In this document: piece by piece, positions 1-8,247 of the stretch | Layout: each line of letters opens with the position of its first letter | How positions within the stretch are numbered: position 1 is the first letter of the stretch | Source: Pseudobacter sp. | GTDB lineage: Bacteria; Bacteroidota; Bacteroidia; Chitinophagales; Chitinophagaceae | Direction: 5' to 3' | Assembly: GCA_017849455.1 (NCBI GenBank) | Contig: JAFIGX010000010.1 | Coordinates: forward strand, 1-64,000 | Length of the DNA: 64,000 nt | Program-made: the position numbers and the translations under genes | Notes under the pieces: model-generated | The model's input: only the letters and a program-made list of their open reading frames with translations | Told to the model about the DNA's origin: nothing | The model's database searches: none

Positions 1-2
1 AG

Positions 3-626
3 AGATGCGGTAAATATCAGCGAGCAGAATATCGCCAGCGCAAATATGGTATTCTGATGGAGCAACAGGTCCGGCTATTGAATAAGGAAAGTGTAGGGAT
101 AAGTTCAATGGGGCGGATTCTGCAAATCCCAAGAAGCTCGGCCCAAATGTTGATAGAAAGGATGTCAGTCGAAGTAACGAAGCCTATATTGAAGGAGTCA
201 GATCAGGTGTATGAATTAGATGAGCTATATACGTTTATAGGCAGCAAGGTGAATTCATGCTATATCATATATGCGATCAATCGGCGAACCAGGCAGGTAA
301 TAGATTTTGTGATAGGAGCCAGGACGAAGGAGAATATCAGCAAGGTACTCAAAAGTATTATGCAACTATCACCGAAACGCATCTACACGGATAGACTCCC
401 GGTATTCAATTATTTGATCACAAAAGATATCCATAGAAGCCTCCGTTATAAGACAAACCGGATAGAGCGAAATAACCTGACTCTTAGAACCCATTTGAAA
501 AGGTTAACGAGGAAAACAATCTGTTATAGTAAAAGTAGGGTAATGCTGGAGGCGTGCTTCAAATTATATATCTGGAGGAATGCAGAACCTGCTTATCAGC
601 TCAATATCGGACCAATCACATCGTGA
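3..626 (+). CDS. IS1-family transposase, 5' end outside window
   Basis: DDE transposase of an IS1-like insertion sequence. The reading frame is open to the window edge: an in-frame CGKYQRAEYRQRKYG stretch precedes the first ATG at 57, and the CGKYQ part matches the end of the N-terminal zinc-finger/HTH (InsA-like) part, so the true start lies upstream. Visible catalytic blocks are ELDELYTFIGSK (first D), IYTDRLPVFNYL (second D) and RIERNNLTLRTHLKRLTRK (the E, with the basic tail typical of IS1). The C-terminus MLEACFKLYIWR is also family-like. It appears to be a single uninterrupted frame rather than the frameshifted insA/insB' arrangement of classical IS1. I could not identify the terminal inverted repeat after the stop. 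It lies next to a toxin-antitoxin pair and a truncated Rhs gene, so it may have taken part in rearranging this island. Confidence 0.88.
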   Translation, partial: RCGKYQRAEYRQRKYGILMEQQVRLLNKESVGISSMGRILQIPRSSAQMLIERMSVEVTKPILKESDQVYELDELYTFIGSKVNSCYIIYAINRRTRQVIDFVIGARTKENISKVLKSIMQLSPKRIYTDRLPVFNYLITKDIHRSLRYKTNRIERNNLTLRTHLKRLTRKTICYSKSRVMLEACFKLYIWRNAEPAYQLNIGPITS

Positions 627-770
627 ATTGGAGAAAGGCAAGACTTGGAAAGGAAACGGTTCATTGGATTAACGTAACAGAAGGTAAGGCTATCGGGTAT
701 CGGTTGTGCAGGAAATTATGTACAGCAGGAGATGGATACCCTGAAAGATGAATTATCCCGACACCATCCT

Positions 771-799
771 TTTGGGTAAAATAATTGGCTATAAATTTG
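771..799 (+). promoter_or_regulatory. Bacteroidota-type promoter for toxin-antitoxin pair
   Basis: A TTTG at 771-774 and TAAATTTG at 792-799 match the Bacteroidota -33/-7 consensus (TTTG and TAnnTTTG) with a 17-bp spacer. The putative antitoxin ATG lies about 50 bp downstream at 849. Confidence 0.5.
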
Positions 800-848
800 C
801 CGATTAGAGGTTTGGAGATACCTGCTTTTACGCTTAAATTTGTAGGAA

Positions 849-1106
849 ATGAAAATAAAAATGAGAACAGCAATAATACGGGAAAAACTGCACCAATTTA
901 TTGAAGTTGCAGAAGAAAAAAAGGTGAAAGCTATCTATACATTATTTGAGGATGAGATAGCACAAGATGAATGGGAATATACCGATGAGTTCAAGAAGGA
1001 GCTTGATCATCGCTATGCCTATTATAAAACTGGTGGTAAGATGGTAAGTGCAACGGAAGCAAACAAGCAGATCAATGATTTGCTGAAAAAAGGTAAAAAG
1101 AAATGA
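849..1106 (+). CDS. Antitoxin of ParE-type toxin-antitoxin pair
   Basis: Small acidic/basic protein of 85 aa placed directly before a RelE/ParE toxin; its stop codon overlaps the toxin start by 4 bp (ATGA), typical of translational coupling. The C-terminal part (DEFKKELDHRY, YKTGGKMVSATEANKQIND) resembles the region shared by many Bacteroidota 'addiction module' antitoxins, where a conserved helix with ELDxRxxxYxxGxxxxxxxxE wraps the toxin. The N-terminal region (IREKLHQFIEVAEEKKVKAIYTLFED) is helical and likely mediates dimerisation. The start could be ATG 849 or ATG 861. It should neutralise the downstream toxin and repress its own operon, inferred from the family and position. Confidence 0.8.
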   Translation: MKIKMRTAIIREKLHQFIEVAEEKKVKAIYTLFEDEIAQDEWEYTDEFKKELDHRYAYYKTGGKMVSATEANKQINDLLKKGKKK

Positions 1107-1402
1107 GCTATCGCTATGTTTATGACCCGATAGCATTAGAGGAATATAAAGATGCTATACAGTGGTATACAGCAAGGAGTGAAAGAGCAGCAGAAAATTT
1201 TATCATCGAAGTTAAGGAGAAGATAAAGGTTATTTGCAATGACCCTTTACGATATAAGTGCCTTTACAAAGGTTACAGAGAAACTTCGTTAAAGAAATAT
1301 CCTTACACAATTGTTTACCTTTTGGATGAGGAAAATAAAATTGTAATTGTTTCTTCAGTATATCATCATAAAAGGAACCCCAATAAGAAATATCATAAAT
1401 AA
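1103..1402 (+). CDS. RelE/ParE-family toxin
   Basis: A 99-aa protein with the RelE/ParE fold signature: a helical N-terminal half (DPIALEEYKDAIQWYTARS, AAENFIIEVKEKIKVICNDP) followed by beta strands with YRETSLKKYPYTIVYLLDE and IVIVSSVYHHKRNP. The YPYTIVY and HHKRNP blocks are standard for the ParE-like subgroup. Members inhibit either translation (RelE mRNA cleavage) or DNA gyrase (ParE); the sequence alone does not decide between them. It overlaps the antitoxin by 4 bp and is followed by a strong hairpin terminator, so the pair is a self-contained bicistronic unit. The AT-rich codon use fits horizontal acquisition. Confidence 0.9.
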   Translation: MSYRYVYDPIALEEYKDAIQWYTARSERAAENFIIEVKEKIKVICNDPLRYKCLYKGYRETSLKKYPYTIVYLLDEENKIVIVSSVYHHKRNPNKKYHK

Positions 1403-1410
1403 TATCTTGA

Positions 1411-1443
1411 AAAAGTCTGCTGTTTACATAGCAGACTTTTACT
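1411..1443 (+). terminator. Intrinsic terminator after toxin-antitoxin pair
   Basis: Perfect 11-bp stem: AAAAGTCTGCT (1411-1421) pairs with AGCAGACTTTT (1430-1440) around an 8-nt loop, giving a T tract on the 3' side. It lies 8 bp after the toxin stop. Confidence 0.8.
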
Positions 1444-1550
1444 TCTTAATAAGGGGAGAACTTTGAAATAATTTATAACGTTTTTCTGTACACGATACAT
1501 TGTTTTTCTTACAATAAAAAAAGGAGGAATTAGGTAACCATTTAGGGAAT

Positions 1551-2693
1551 GTGTTGACGACGGTGAATGATTACAAGATAGGCATCCCAGACAGCAGTAA
1601 TGGTTCTTTGATAGGGTACTATGAGCCAAGGATTGTGAGTGCGAATGAGTATTATCCGTTTGGGATGCTGATGAGGGTGGGGACAACGACGACAGGGCAG
1701 TTTTATCGCTATGGGTTCAATGGGAAAGAGAATGACTGGGAGGCCAAGGGGTGGATGAATCAGCAGGATTATGGAGAAAGGGTATATGATCCAAGGGCGG
1801 GGAGGTTTTTATCTGTTGACCCATTAACAAGAGGCTATCCAATATTAACGCCCTATCAGTTCTCAAGTAATAGGCCGATAGATGGGATTGACCAGGATGG
1901 GTTGGAATACTCACCAGCCAGCCTCAATGGCCCCAATAGTGTGGCAAGGGAATCTACAGCTATGCTTAGGTATCCTGATCACCCGGCAGTTATAGCCCGT
2001 GAACAGAAAGAAAGAGCAAACTCGATGGGTGTTATAAAATCATGGGACGGTCAGCCAAATTTCTGGGGCAAGATGAAGGCGGGTCTGGAAATGACTAAAT
2101 ATAGTAGCCCAGGCAGTGCAGGAGCATTATTGCTGTATAATATAATGGATGATGCGCATATTACGTATACTGGTATGACGCGTGGCAAGGAGTATGCCAG
2201 CAGGCTGGATGATAGTCATGGGTTGTCTTACAAGGAAAGGGTCGGAGCAGGATTGAATACTGCATCATTAATATTCGGAGGGGTTGAGGCAATAGGAGAG
2301 CGAGCACTGATCAGTACTGTGAATGAAGGTGCAGCGTCTTTTTTTGGCAATAAGGAATTTGAGGCATTGGCAAGGACTGGTGTAACAGATGCAAAAAAAA
2401 TAAGATTTAGTCAGGATAACATTGCAGCACAATTTAAGGGTGGAGGCGGTTTTGAGGAACTTATAAATAAATTAAAAAGTGGTCAGAAAGTTGAGATAGA
2501 TCCCATACGAATAGTTGAAAAAGATGGTATGGTATTTACATTGGACAATCGAAGGCTGTATGTGTATCAGCAAGCCGGAGTAGAAGTCCCTTATATTAAA
2601 TTAGATCAAATCCCTAAGAAAGAATTACGCAAGTTTACCACGCCCAACAATGGTACTTCAATAGAAATCCGACCCCCGAAGTCAAAAAATTAA
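1551..2693 (+). pseudogene. Orphan Rhs C-terminal tip with ParB-like toxin domain
   Basis: Carries only the end of an Rhs/YD-repeat core followed by a polymorphic toxin tip. Core motifs are NEYYPFGMLM, YGFNGKENDWE, YDPRAGRFLSVDPLTRGYP and TPYQFSSNRPIDGIDQDGLE (about residues 30-120). The linker has no recognised fold. The last ~100 residues (IRFSQDNIAAQFKGGGGFEE, IRIVEKDGMVFTLDNRRLY, AGVEVPYIKL) resemble ParB/Srx-like toxin tips found on Rhs proteins. The only available start is GTG 1551; in-frame homology (GNHLGNVLTT) already begins near 1533, upstream of that codon, so the gene has lost its N-terminal secretion and shell part and is not expected to be delivered. It may be a silent tip that recombines with a full rhs gene elsewhere. 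The immunity gene follows after 11 bp. Confidence 0.82.
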
Positions 2694-2704
2694 AATTATC
2701 AATT

Positions 2705-2950
2705 ATGGATTTAGCAGAATTAGTTGATCATGTAAAAACGAAAGAAGATTTTGTTGCCTTTTTAAGTGCGTTACAAAATGATTTAGCTAGGAATAATGCC
2801 GAATGGGAGAATCCGAATCTGGAACAGTATTTAGAGGCAATGGAGGCATACTTAAGGAGTTCAACTGAAAACTCTCTTCATAAAGTGGACTTTACGCCCA
2901 CATGGAGTTTGTTTGCAAGCATTATGCTCACTGCTTCTATTTATGAATAG
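2705..2950 (+). CDS. Immunity protein, DUF7660-like
   Basis: An 81-aa acidic protein 11 bp after the Rhs tip. The pattern is that of the DUF7660 family: an N-terminal helix VKTKEDFVAFLSALQNDL, then EWENPNLEQYLEAMEAYL, and a C-terminal WSLFASIMLTASIYE with the conserved Trp and terminal Tyr-Glu. Family members are commonly encoded next to toxin tips in Bacteroidota and are regarded as immunity proteins; position strongly supports that role here. It presumably binds the ParB-like tip in the cytoplasm. Retention of the immunity gene beside a truncated toxin is a common outcome when tips are displaced. Confidence 0.75.
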   Translation: MDLAELVDHVKTKEDFVAFLSALQNDLARNNAEWENPNLEQYLEAMEAYLRSSTENSLHKVDFTPTWSLFASIMLTASIYE

Positions 2951-2993
2951 GTAGTGTACCAATTATCACCTGATAAGTTTTGAGATATCTAAA

Positions 2994-3029
2994 GGAGTTG
3001 ACATCAAAAATGATCAGCTCTTTTTTTTC
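2994..3029 (+). terminator. Intrinsic terminator after Rhs immunity gene
   Basis: GAGTTGA (2995-3001) pairs with TCAGCTC (3014-3020, one G-U pair) and is followed by eight T residues (3021-3028). It lies 45 bp past the immunity stop. Confidence 0.7.
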
Positions 3030-3465
3030 TTCAAAAATCTTGTACCTGGGAAGCGGCAATGTTTCCCTTCTTCATATTATACCTGGAAACCACATTACTA
3101 ATACCGGTACTTAGGACTGAGAGGTCCCTGGTATCACATATAGTAGTTTATTGTTTAACAATCTTAAGCACATAATCAGTTTCTATAGCCTGAAGTTGGC
3201 TTCTTGATAAAGGGCGTTCTTTCTTCCTCATCTGTAGGATCATACTTTCGTAAAACCTATTGTGCGGCTCTTGCTGTTTTAGGAGCTCCCAACCGTACAT
3301 TCACCGTACCAAAACCGGACAGTCCAACTCCACCTTGATAATATATCAGGCTGACAAATAGCCCTTTAAGACTATGGCATTTTATTGGTAATGCTTAACT
3401 GCCTTTCCGGGCTATCCCACAAACCTTATCATGATCAAATAAGCATCCCAAAAACATAGTCAGCC
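3030..3465. other. Gene-poor junction between Rhs island and permease
   Basis: About 435 bp without a recognisable gene. The only coding hint is a 50-codon minus-strand frame (3148-3300) reading MYGWELLKQQEP then NRFYESMILQMRKKERPLSR and ending in IVKQ. It looks protein-like (amphipathic, charged) but is closed by a stop just upstream and has no homologue I recognise; it may be the tail of a decayed gene. A short GTAC...GTAC hairpin (about 3294-3310) lies at its start. No clear promoter for the downstream permease was found. Confidence 0.4.
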
Positions 3466-5844
3466 ATGCTAAGAAATTATCTCAAGATCGCCTTTCGCAA
3501 CCTCATTAAAAATAAGGCCCACACATTTATCAATATCAGCGGACTTGCCGTAGGAATGGCCGTGGCTATGATGATCGGGCTTTGGATATGGGATGAATTG
3601 TCTTACAATAAATACCATCAGCATTACGACCATATCGCCCGGGTCATGAAAAATGAAACCTACGGCGGTGAGGCCCGGACTTCCGGCAGCCAGGCCATGC
3701 AATTGGCGCCTGAGCTTCGGAATTTTTACGGCAACAATTTCAGATATGTCATCACTTCCACCTGGGCAGGCTCCCATGTCCTGTCATCCGGAGAAACAAA
3801 ATTCAGCAAGACAGGTATTTTCATGGAGCCCGAAGCGCCGGAAATGCTCACACTTAAAATGCTGAAGGGTACGAGAGCAGGTTTGAAAGATCCTGCATCC
3901 ATAATGCTTTCTGAATCGGTGGCCAATGCTTATTTCGGCAATGCCGATCCTATCGATAAGATCATGCAGATCGATAATAAGATGGATGTAAAAGTAACAG
4001 GCGTTTATGAAGACCTGCCCCGGAATTCTTCCTTCTCCGATCTCGCCTTTATTGCTCCCTGGGAGCTGATGGCCAAAAGTGAGAACCTGGAACAAAAGCT
4101 TGGATGGGGTAATAGCTGGTTCCAAACCTTTGTCCAGGTAAACGATGGGGCCGACATGACAACAGTTTCAGCCAAAATAAAAAATGCCAGATTGAACAGG
4201 ATCGGCAAAAACGACAATTCCAAACCTGAACTCTTTCTGCACCCCATGAGCAAATGGCATTTGTATTCGGAATTCAAAAATGGTGTGCTGACAGGTGGCC
4301 CCATCCGGTACGTATGGATGTTCGGCATTATCGGTTTCTTCGTATTACTGCTGGCCTGTATCAATTTCATGAACCTGAGCACCGCCCGTTCCGAGAAAAG
4401 GGCTAAAGAAGTGGGCATACGGAAAACGATCGGCTCCGCCCGCAGTCAATTGATCAGTCAGTTCTTTTGCGAATCGTTGCTGCTGGCCTTATTTGCATTC
4501 GCCTTGTCGCTCGCAGTCGTACAAATGCTCATGCCCTGGTTCAACGGGGTGGCCGGTAAAGACATCTCGATCCCCTGGACAAACCCTGCCTTCTGGTTAT
4601 TGGGGACCGGCTTCGCAGCGATCACCGGATTGATCGCCGGAACATATCCGGCATTATACCTCTCCTCCTTCAAACCTATCAAGGTATTGAAAGGCGCTTT
4701 CAGAGTGGGCAGGCTGGCGGCTGTTCCCCGGAAAGTGTTGGTAGTACTACAGTTTACGGTATCCGCTACCCTCATCATTTGTACTATCGTTGTATTCCGG
4801 CAGATAAAATTCGCCAAAGACCGTCCCATCGGGTATGATCGAAATGGTATACTGTCGATTGGCCGGACAGATAACCTGGCCAAACATTACCAGGCTTTTC
4901 GAAATGACCTGTTCAATGCAGGGATTGTGGAAGAAGTATCTCAATCGGAGAGCACTACTGCCAATGCCTGGGTAACGAATGGCGGGCTCCAGTGGAATGG
5001 AAAAGACCCGAATATGGCAGATGAAATTTTTACCGTGGCCATCGACCATGATTTCGGGAAATTGATCAACTGGCAGATCAGGGAAGGGCGCGATTTTTCA
5101 TCGGCCATTGCATCCGATACATTCGGTTTTATTCTCAATGAAACCGCCGTAAAATATATGGGTTTCAAAAACCCGATAGGCGAGAAGGTCAGGGCCTTCG
5201 GGGAAGAATACCATGTGATCGGTGTGGTGAATGATATGGTAATGCAATCACCTTTCGATCCTGTAAGGCAAATGATCTTTTATATTGGTGACAGGTACGA
5301 CAGGCTGAATTTCGTGAATATCAGGATAAATCCACGGGTAAGCGCCAGCACTGCATTGGCGAAGATCGGGGAGACCTTCAAAAAGTATGATCCTGCAACA
5401 CCCTTCCAGTTCAGGTTCGTCGATGATGAATATGATGCCAAATTCAGAGGTGAAGAAAGGCTCGGAAAACTGGCAGGTTTTTTTGCAGCGTTGGCCATTT
5501 TCATCAGTTGCCTCGGACTGTTCGGCATGGCTTCTTTTATGGCGGAACAGCGGATCAAGGAGATCGGGGTGAGAAAAGTATTGGGCGCATCGGTATTCAA
5601 TGTATGGCAATTGCTTTCCAAAGATTTTGTAAGGCTGGTGGTCATTTCACTGGTCATCGCCACACCCCTGGCCTATTATTTCATGCACCAATGGCTGCAG
5701 AATTACCAGTATCGTACTCCCATTTCCTGGGAGATCTTTGCCGTTACAGGAATAGGGTCATTGATGATCACCTTGCTTACAGTGAGCTATCAGGCAATAA
5801 AAGCAGCCCTGTCCAATCCCGTAAAGAGTTTGCATACAGAATAG
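3466..5844 (+). CDS. ABC transporter permease, FtsX/MacB type
   Basis: Inner-membrane permease of 792 aa with the duplicated layout usual for Bacteroidota: N-terminal anchor helix (LAVGMAVAMMIGLWIWDELS, about 25-45), MacB periplasmic core domain (about 50-240), first FtsX block with three helices (about 280-430), an ALVPRK-like linker at about 420, second periplasmic domain (about 450-650) and last FtsX block (about 665-780; RIKEIGVRKVLGASVFNVW). These proteins do not form a channel but transmit ATPase motion to the periplasm, for efflux or envelope stress functions. No ATPase gene adjoins it, so its partner must be encoded elsewhere. The start at ATG 3466 gives the conserved RNYLKIAFRNLIKNK beginning. 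Confidence 0.9.
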   Translation: MLRNYLKIAFRNLIKNKAHTFINISGLAVGMAVAMMIGLWIWDELSYNKYHQHYDHIARVMKNETYGGEARTSGSQAMQLAPELRNFYGNNFRYVITSTWAGSHVLSSGETKFSKTGIFMEPEAPEMLTLKMLKGTRAGLKDPASIMLSESVANAYFGNADPIDKIMQIDNKMDVKVTGVYEDLPRNSSFSDLAFIAPWELMAKSENLEQKLGWGNSWFQTFVQVNDGADMTTVSAKIKNARLNRIGKNDNSKPELFLHPMSKWHLYSEFKNGVLTGGPIRYVWMFGIIGFFVLLLACINFMNLSTARSEKRAKEVGIRKTIGSARSQLISQFFCESLLLALFAFALSLAVVQMLMPWFNGVAGKDISIPWTNPAFWLLGTGFAAITGLIAGTYPALYLSSFKPIKVLKGAFRVGRLAAVPRKVLVVLQFTVSATLIICTIVVFRQIKFAKDRPIGYDRNGILSIGRTDNLAKHYQAFRNDLFNAGIVEEVSQSESTTANAWVTNGGLQWNGKDPNMADEIFTVAIDHDFGKLINWQIREGRDFSSAIASDTFGFILNETAVKYMGFKNPIGEKVRAFGEEYHVIGVVNDMVMQSPFDPVRQMIFYIGDRYDRLNFVNIRINPRVSASTALAKIGETFKKYDPATPFQFRFVDDEYDAKFRGEERLGKLAGFFAALAIFISCLGLFGMASFMAEQRIKEIGVRKVLGASVFNVWQLLSKDFVRLVVISLVIATPLAYYFMHQWLQNYQYRTPISWEIFAVTGIGSLMITLLTVSYQAIKAALSNPVKSLHTE

Positions 5845-5893
5845 TTTTTCTCCATGAAATGCCCTTGATCGTTCAAGGTCCATACAATAAATA

Positions 5894-5925
5894 AGTCAGG
5901 CCGCGCGAAAGCGGCCCGACTATTT
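5894..5925. terminator. Hairpin between convergent permease and murQ
   Basis: GC-rich stem: GTC-A-GGCCGC (5895-5904) pairs with GCGGCC-C-GAC (5911-5920) around a GCGAAA loop. T-rich flanks are weak on the plus side and better on the minus side. It lies between two convergent genes and probably serves both. Confidence 0.6.
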
Positions 5926-5984
5926 CAACCTCAAAAATAACTGCAACTACCAATTGCAGGGGAGAAAACTCCCGACAAACAGCG

Positions 5985-6800
5985 TTAACGACTGCTCTCT
6001 ACTGCTTTCTTCACACTGCCATATTTCAGTAATAATGCTTTTGCTTTATCGTAATCCATCAGGCCAAGCTTGTCCATGATCATCCTGGTGCCCCGATCGA
6101 TAAGCTTTTCATTCGTGAGCTGCATGTTCACCATCTTGTTATCTTCCACACGGCCCAACTGGATCATCACCGTGGTCGAGATCATATTCAGGATCAGCTT
6201 TTGCGATGTGCCGCTTTTCATGCGGGTACTGCCCGTCACGAATTCAGGGCCCACTTCCACTTCAATGGGATGATCGGCTTCTGTGGCAAGTGGTGAACCG
6301 GGATTATTGGTGATACATCCTGTTACGATCCCCCGCTGCCTGCACATTTTCAGTGCGCCGATCACATAGGGCGTAGTGCCGCTGGCCGCAATGCCAATTA
6401 CCACATCTTTGTCGTTGAGCTGGTGCTGCTGAAGGTCGAGCCAGCCCTGTTCAAAACTATCTTCTGCCTTTTCAACGGCACGGGTGATCGCATCATCACC
6501 ACCGGCAATGATCGCTACCACTAATCCATAAGGCACGCCATAGGTGGGAGGGCATTCGCTGGCATCCACTACGGCCAGCCTTCCACTGGTGCCGGCCCCG
6601 ATATAGAACAGGCGTCCGCCTGCCAGCATTTTATCGGAGATCACTTCCACCAGTTTCCTGATCTGTGGGATCGCTTTTTCAACAGCATAGGGTACGGACT
6701 TGTCTTCCCGGTTGATGTTCACCAACAGGTCGTTGATAGACATTTCTTCGAGATGACGGTACTTACTGGGCTCTTCTGTTACTTTCACAAATTCTGACAT
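5985..6800 (-). CDS. murQ: N-acetylmuramic acid 6-phosphate etherase
   Basis: Cytoplasmic SIS-fold lyase that splits the D-lactyl ether of MurNAc-6-phosphate to give GlcNAc-6-phosphate and lactate, a step of peptidoglycan recycling. Diagnostic stretches are LFYIGAGTSGRLAVVDASEC (about residues 64-83, SIS sugar-phosphate site with the catalytic Glu in DASEC), GIAASGTTPYVIGAL, GCITNNPGSPL and GSTRMKSGTSQKLILNMIST. At 271 aa it is full length for the Bacteroidota version (E. coli MurQ is 298 aa). It lies 134 bp downstream of a SusC/SusD pair on the same strand, with a large hairpin in the gap, so it may be co-transcribed with an outer-membrane uptake system. No MurNAc kinase or transporter is adjacent. 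Confidence 0.93.
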   Translation of the reverse strand: MSEFVKVTEEPSKYRHLEEMSINDLLVNINREDKSVPYAVEKAIPQIRKLVEVISDKMLAGGRLFYIGAGTSGRLAVVDASECPPTYGVPYGLVVAIIAGGDDAITRAVEKAEDSFEQGWLDLQQHQLNDKDVVIGIAASGTTPYVIGALKMCRQRGIVTGCITNNPGSPLATEADHPIEVEVGPEFVTGSTRMKSGTSQKLILNMISTTVMIQLGRVEDNKMVNMQLTNEKLIDRGTRMIMDKLGLMDYDKAKALLLKYGSVKKAVESSR

Positions 6801-6866
6801 CTGTTTCCTGGGTTTTTATGTTGCTTCAATCTGTCTGTCACTAAGCATTGTATGAAAGATCCTGCA

Positions 6867-6918
6867 CAAAGGCGCCTGGCCATAACAGGAACGTCGCTTC
6901 CGGCTGTCCGCGCCTTTG
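6867..6918 (-). promoter_or_regulatory. Large hairpin between susD and murQ
   Basis: Perfect 9-bp arms CAAAGGCGC (6867-6875) and GCGCCTTTG (6910-6918) enclose a 34-nt loop with a second small stem (GGAA/TTCC). It sits in the 134-bp susD-murQ gap without a T tract, so it looks more like an mRNA processing or differential-expression element than a terminator. Confidence 0.45.
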
Positions 6919-6934
6919 CACGATGAGTAGATCA

Positions 6935-8230
6935 TCACAAGGCAGGATCAGCGGGTGTGTTCGGGTTGTTATCACGTTCACGAACAGGGTACGGAAAGAA
7001 ATTCCTTTTACGCTCCGCCTGCGGCCTGCTGAACCGGCGCATATCTTCCAGCTTCAGTCCGCTCATGAATAATTCTATACACCGGTTACGATAGATTTGG
7101 TCTAGCAGTTGCGCCTGTGTCAAGGGGCCAACTACCGGAGGAAGGTCGGCGCCCACTCCAAAGGGATCATTAACCGGTTTCTTGGTCACGATTTTATTGA
7201 GCTCGGCCAGGCCGTTCACGAGGTCGGGCGTAGAAGAACGCGCATAAGCTTCTGCTTTGATCAGCGTCACTTCACCCGGAAGATAGAGCGGCACCTGTGT
7301 GGTGGTGGCCGCATAGAACCCACTGATCCGGAAGCGGGGATTGGTGGCGATGACCGTATAGAATGGAATGCGCTTATCGGTCAGGTCAGGAGCCAATGCC
7401 GGCGGGAGACCCAGTGTGCTGTCTACCGGTTGAAAAACATTATTGGTGGAGGTAGCTGTCTCGAAAACCGGGTTCAGGTTTTGTGCAGTATAGGCGAAGG
7501 ACGATTTTTTGGTCAGGTCTACCAGGTTGGCGGCCGACAATGCAGTAGGATAATCACCGATGTATAAAGAATATCTTGCCTTCAACGCATATAGTGTATT
7601 GGTGATATCCACTTCTGCCGGTACGCGGGACTTGAAAGTAGTTGGCAAGGTAACTCCATTCAATGCTGCCAGTGCATTATCGATGATGCGGATCGCTTTT
7701 TTGAATCCATCCGTACGGGAGATAAAAGTTACATTGACCCCTATCGTATCCGGCACCTGTTCCCAATACAAAGACATATTTCCATAAGCCAGCGCTTTGA
7801 AAATGGAGGCATAACTGATAAGCCCGGCGGCATAGGATTTATCGGATGATTTCATCGCATATCCTATCACGTTATTGGCATCATAAATGCACTTGTTGCT
7901 GTTGGCCCAGATATTCCCCAGCACAGTATTGGTATTGTCGACAGCACTGCCGCCGGTTGCCAGTTGCAGCTCCGGAATATTACCGGCATTGCGGAGGATC
8001 AGTTCATTGGTCACAAATCCATTGGCATCAACGATATTATATAAACTGCCTGCAGCGGAAGTGGAATAGATGCGCTGAATGCCTACAGCAACACCAGTAG
8101 TGGCCCTGTCCTGGGCAAACACTTCATCGCGGGTGGCATCGTTCGGGTTGGAATAATCTTTTTTGCATCCCGTGGCGGCAGTAGCCAACACCAGGATCGC
8201 CAGTAAACCTTTATATATTCTGCGTTGCAT
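6935..8230 (-). CDS. SusD/RagB-like outer-membrane lipoprotein
   Basis: Surface lipoprotein that caps a SusC transporter and binds its ligand. The N-terminus MQRRIYKGLLAILVLATAATGCKK is a lipoprotein signal with Cys at residue 22. At 431 aa it is on the short side for the family (usually 450-600). It has the TPR-like helical layout, a repeated RDEVFAQDRATTGVAVGIQR start and the family C-terminal block (RNRCIELFMSGLKLEDMRRF), where the protein normally describes a 'large, gamma-type' RagB/SusD fold. It starts 17 bp after the SusC stop and belongs to the same operon. The ligand is unknown; the downstream murQ is the only hint. Confidence 0.88.
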   Translation of the reverse strand: MQRRIYKGLLAILVLATAATGCKKDYSNPNDATRDEVFAQDRATTGVAVGIQRIYSTSAAGSLYNIVDANGFVTNELILRNAGNIPELQLATGGSAVDNTNTVLGNIWANSNKCIYDANNVIGYAMKSSDKSYAAGLISYASIFKALAYGNMSLYWEQVPDTIGVNVTFISRTDGFKKAIRIIDNALAALNGVTLPTTFKSRVPAEVDITNTLYALKARYSLYIGDYPTALSAANLVDLTKKSSFAYTAQNLNPVFETATSTNNVFQPVDSTLGLPPALAPDLTDKRIPFYTVIATNPRFRISGFYAATTTQVPLYLPGEVTLIKAEAYARSSTPDLVNGLAELNKIVTKKPVNDPFGVGADLPPVVGPLTQAQLLDQIYRNRCIELFMSGLKLEDMRRFSRPQAERKRNFFPYPVRERDNNPNTPADPAL

Positions 8231-8247
8231 ATAATAAGTTTTGAGGA

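Noticed and set aside
554..751. 65-codon plus-strand frame after the transposase
   Set aside because: Overlaps the transposase end in another frame and has no protein-like pattern.
3030..3465. Group II intron or retroelement end
   Set aside because: A short GTAC hairpin near GGTTGGGAG on the minus strand recalled an intron end region, but the order of motifs is wrong and no domain V or maturase is present.
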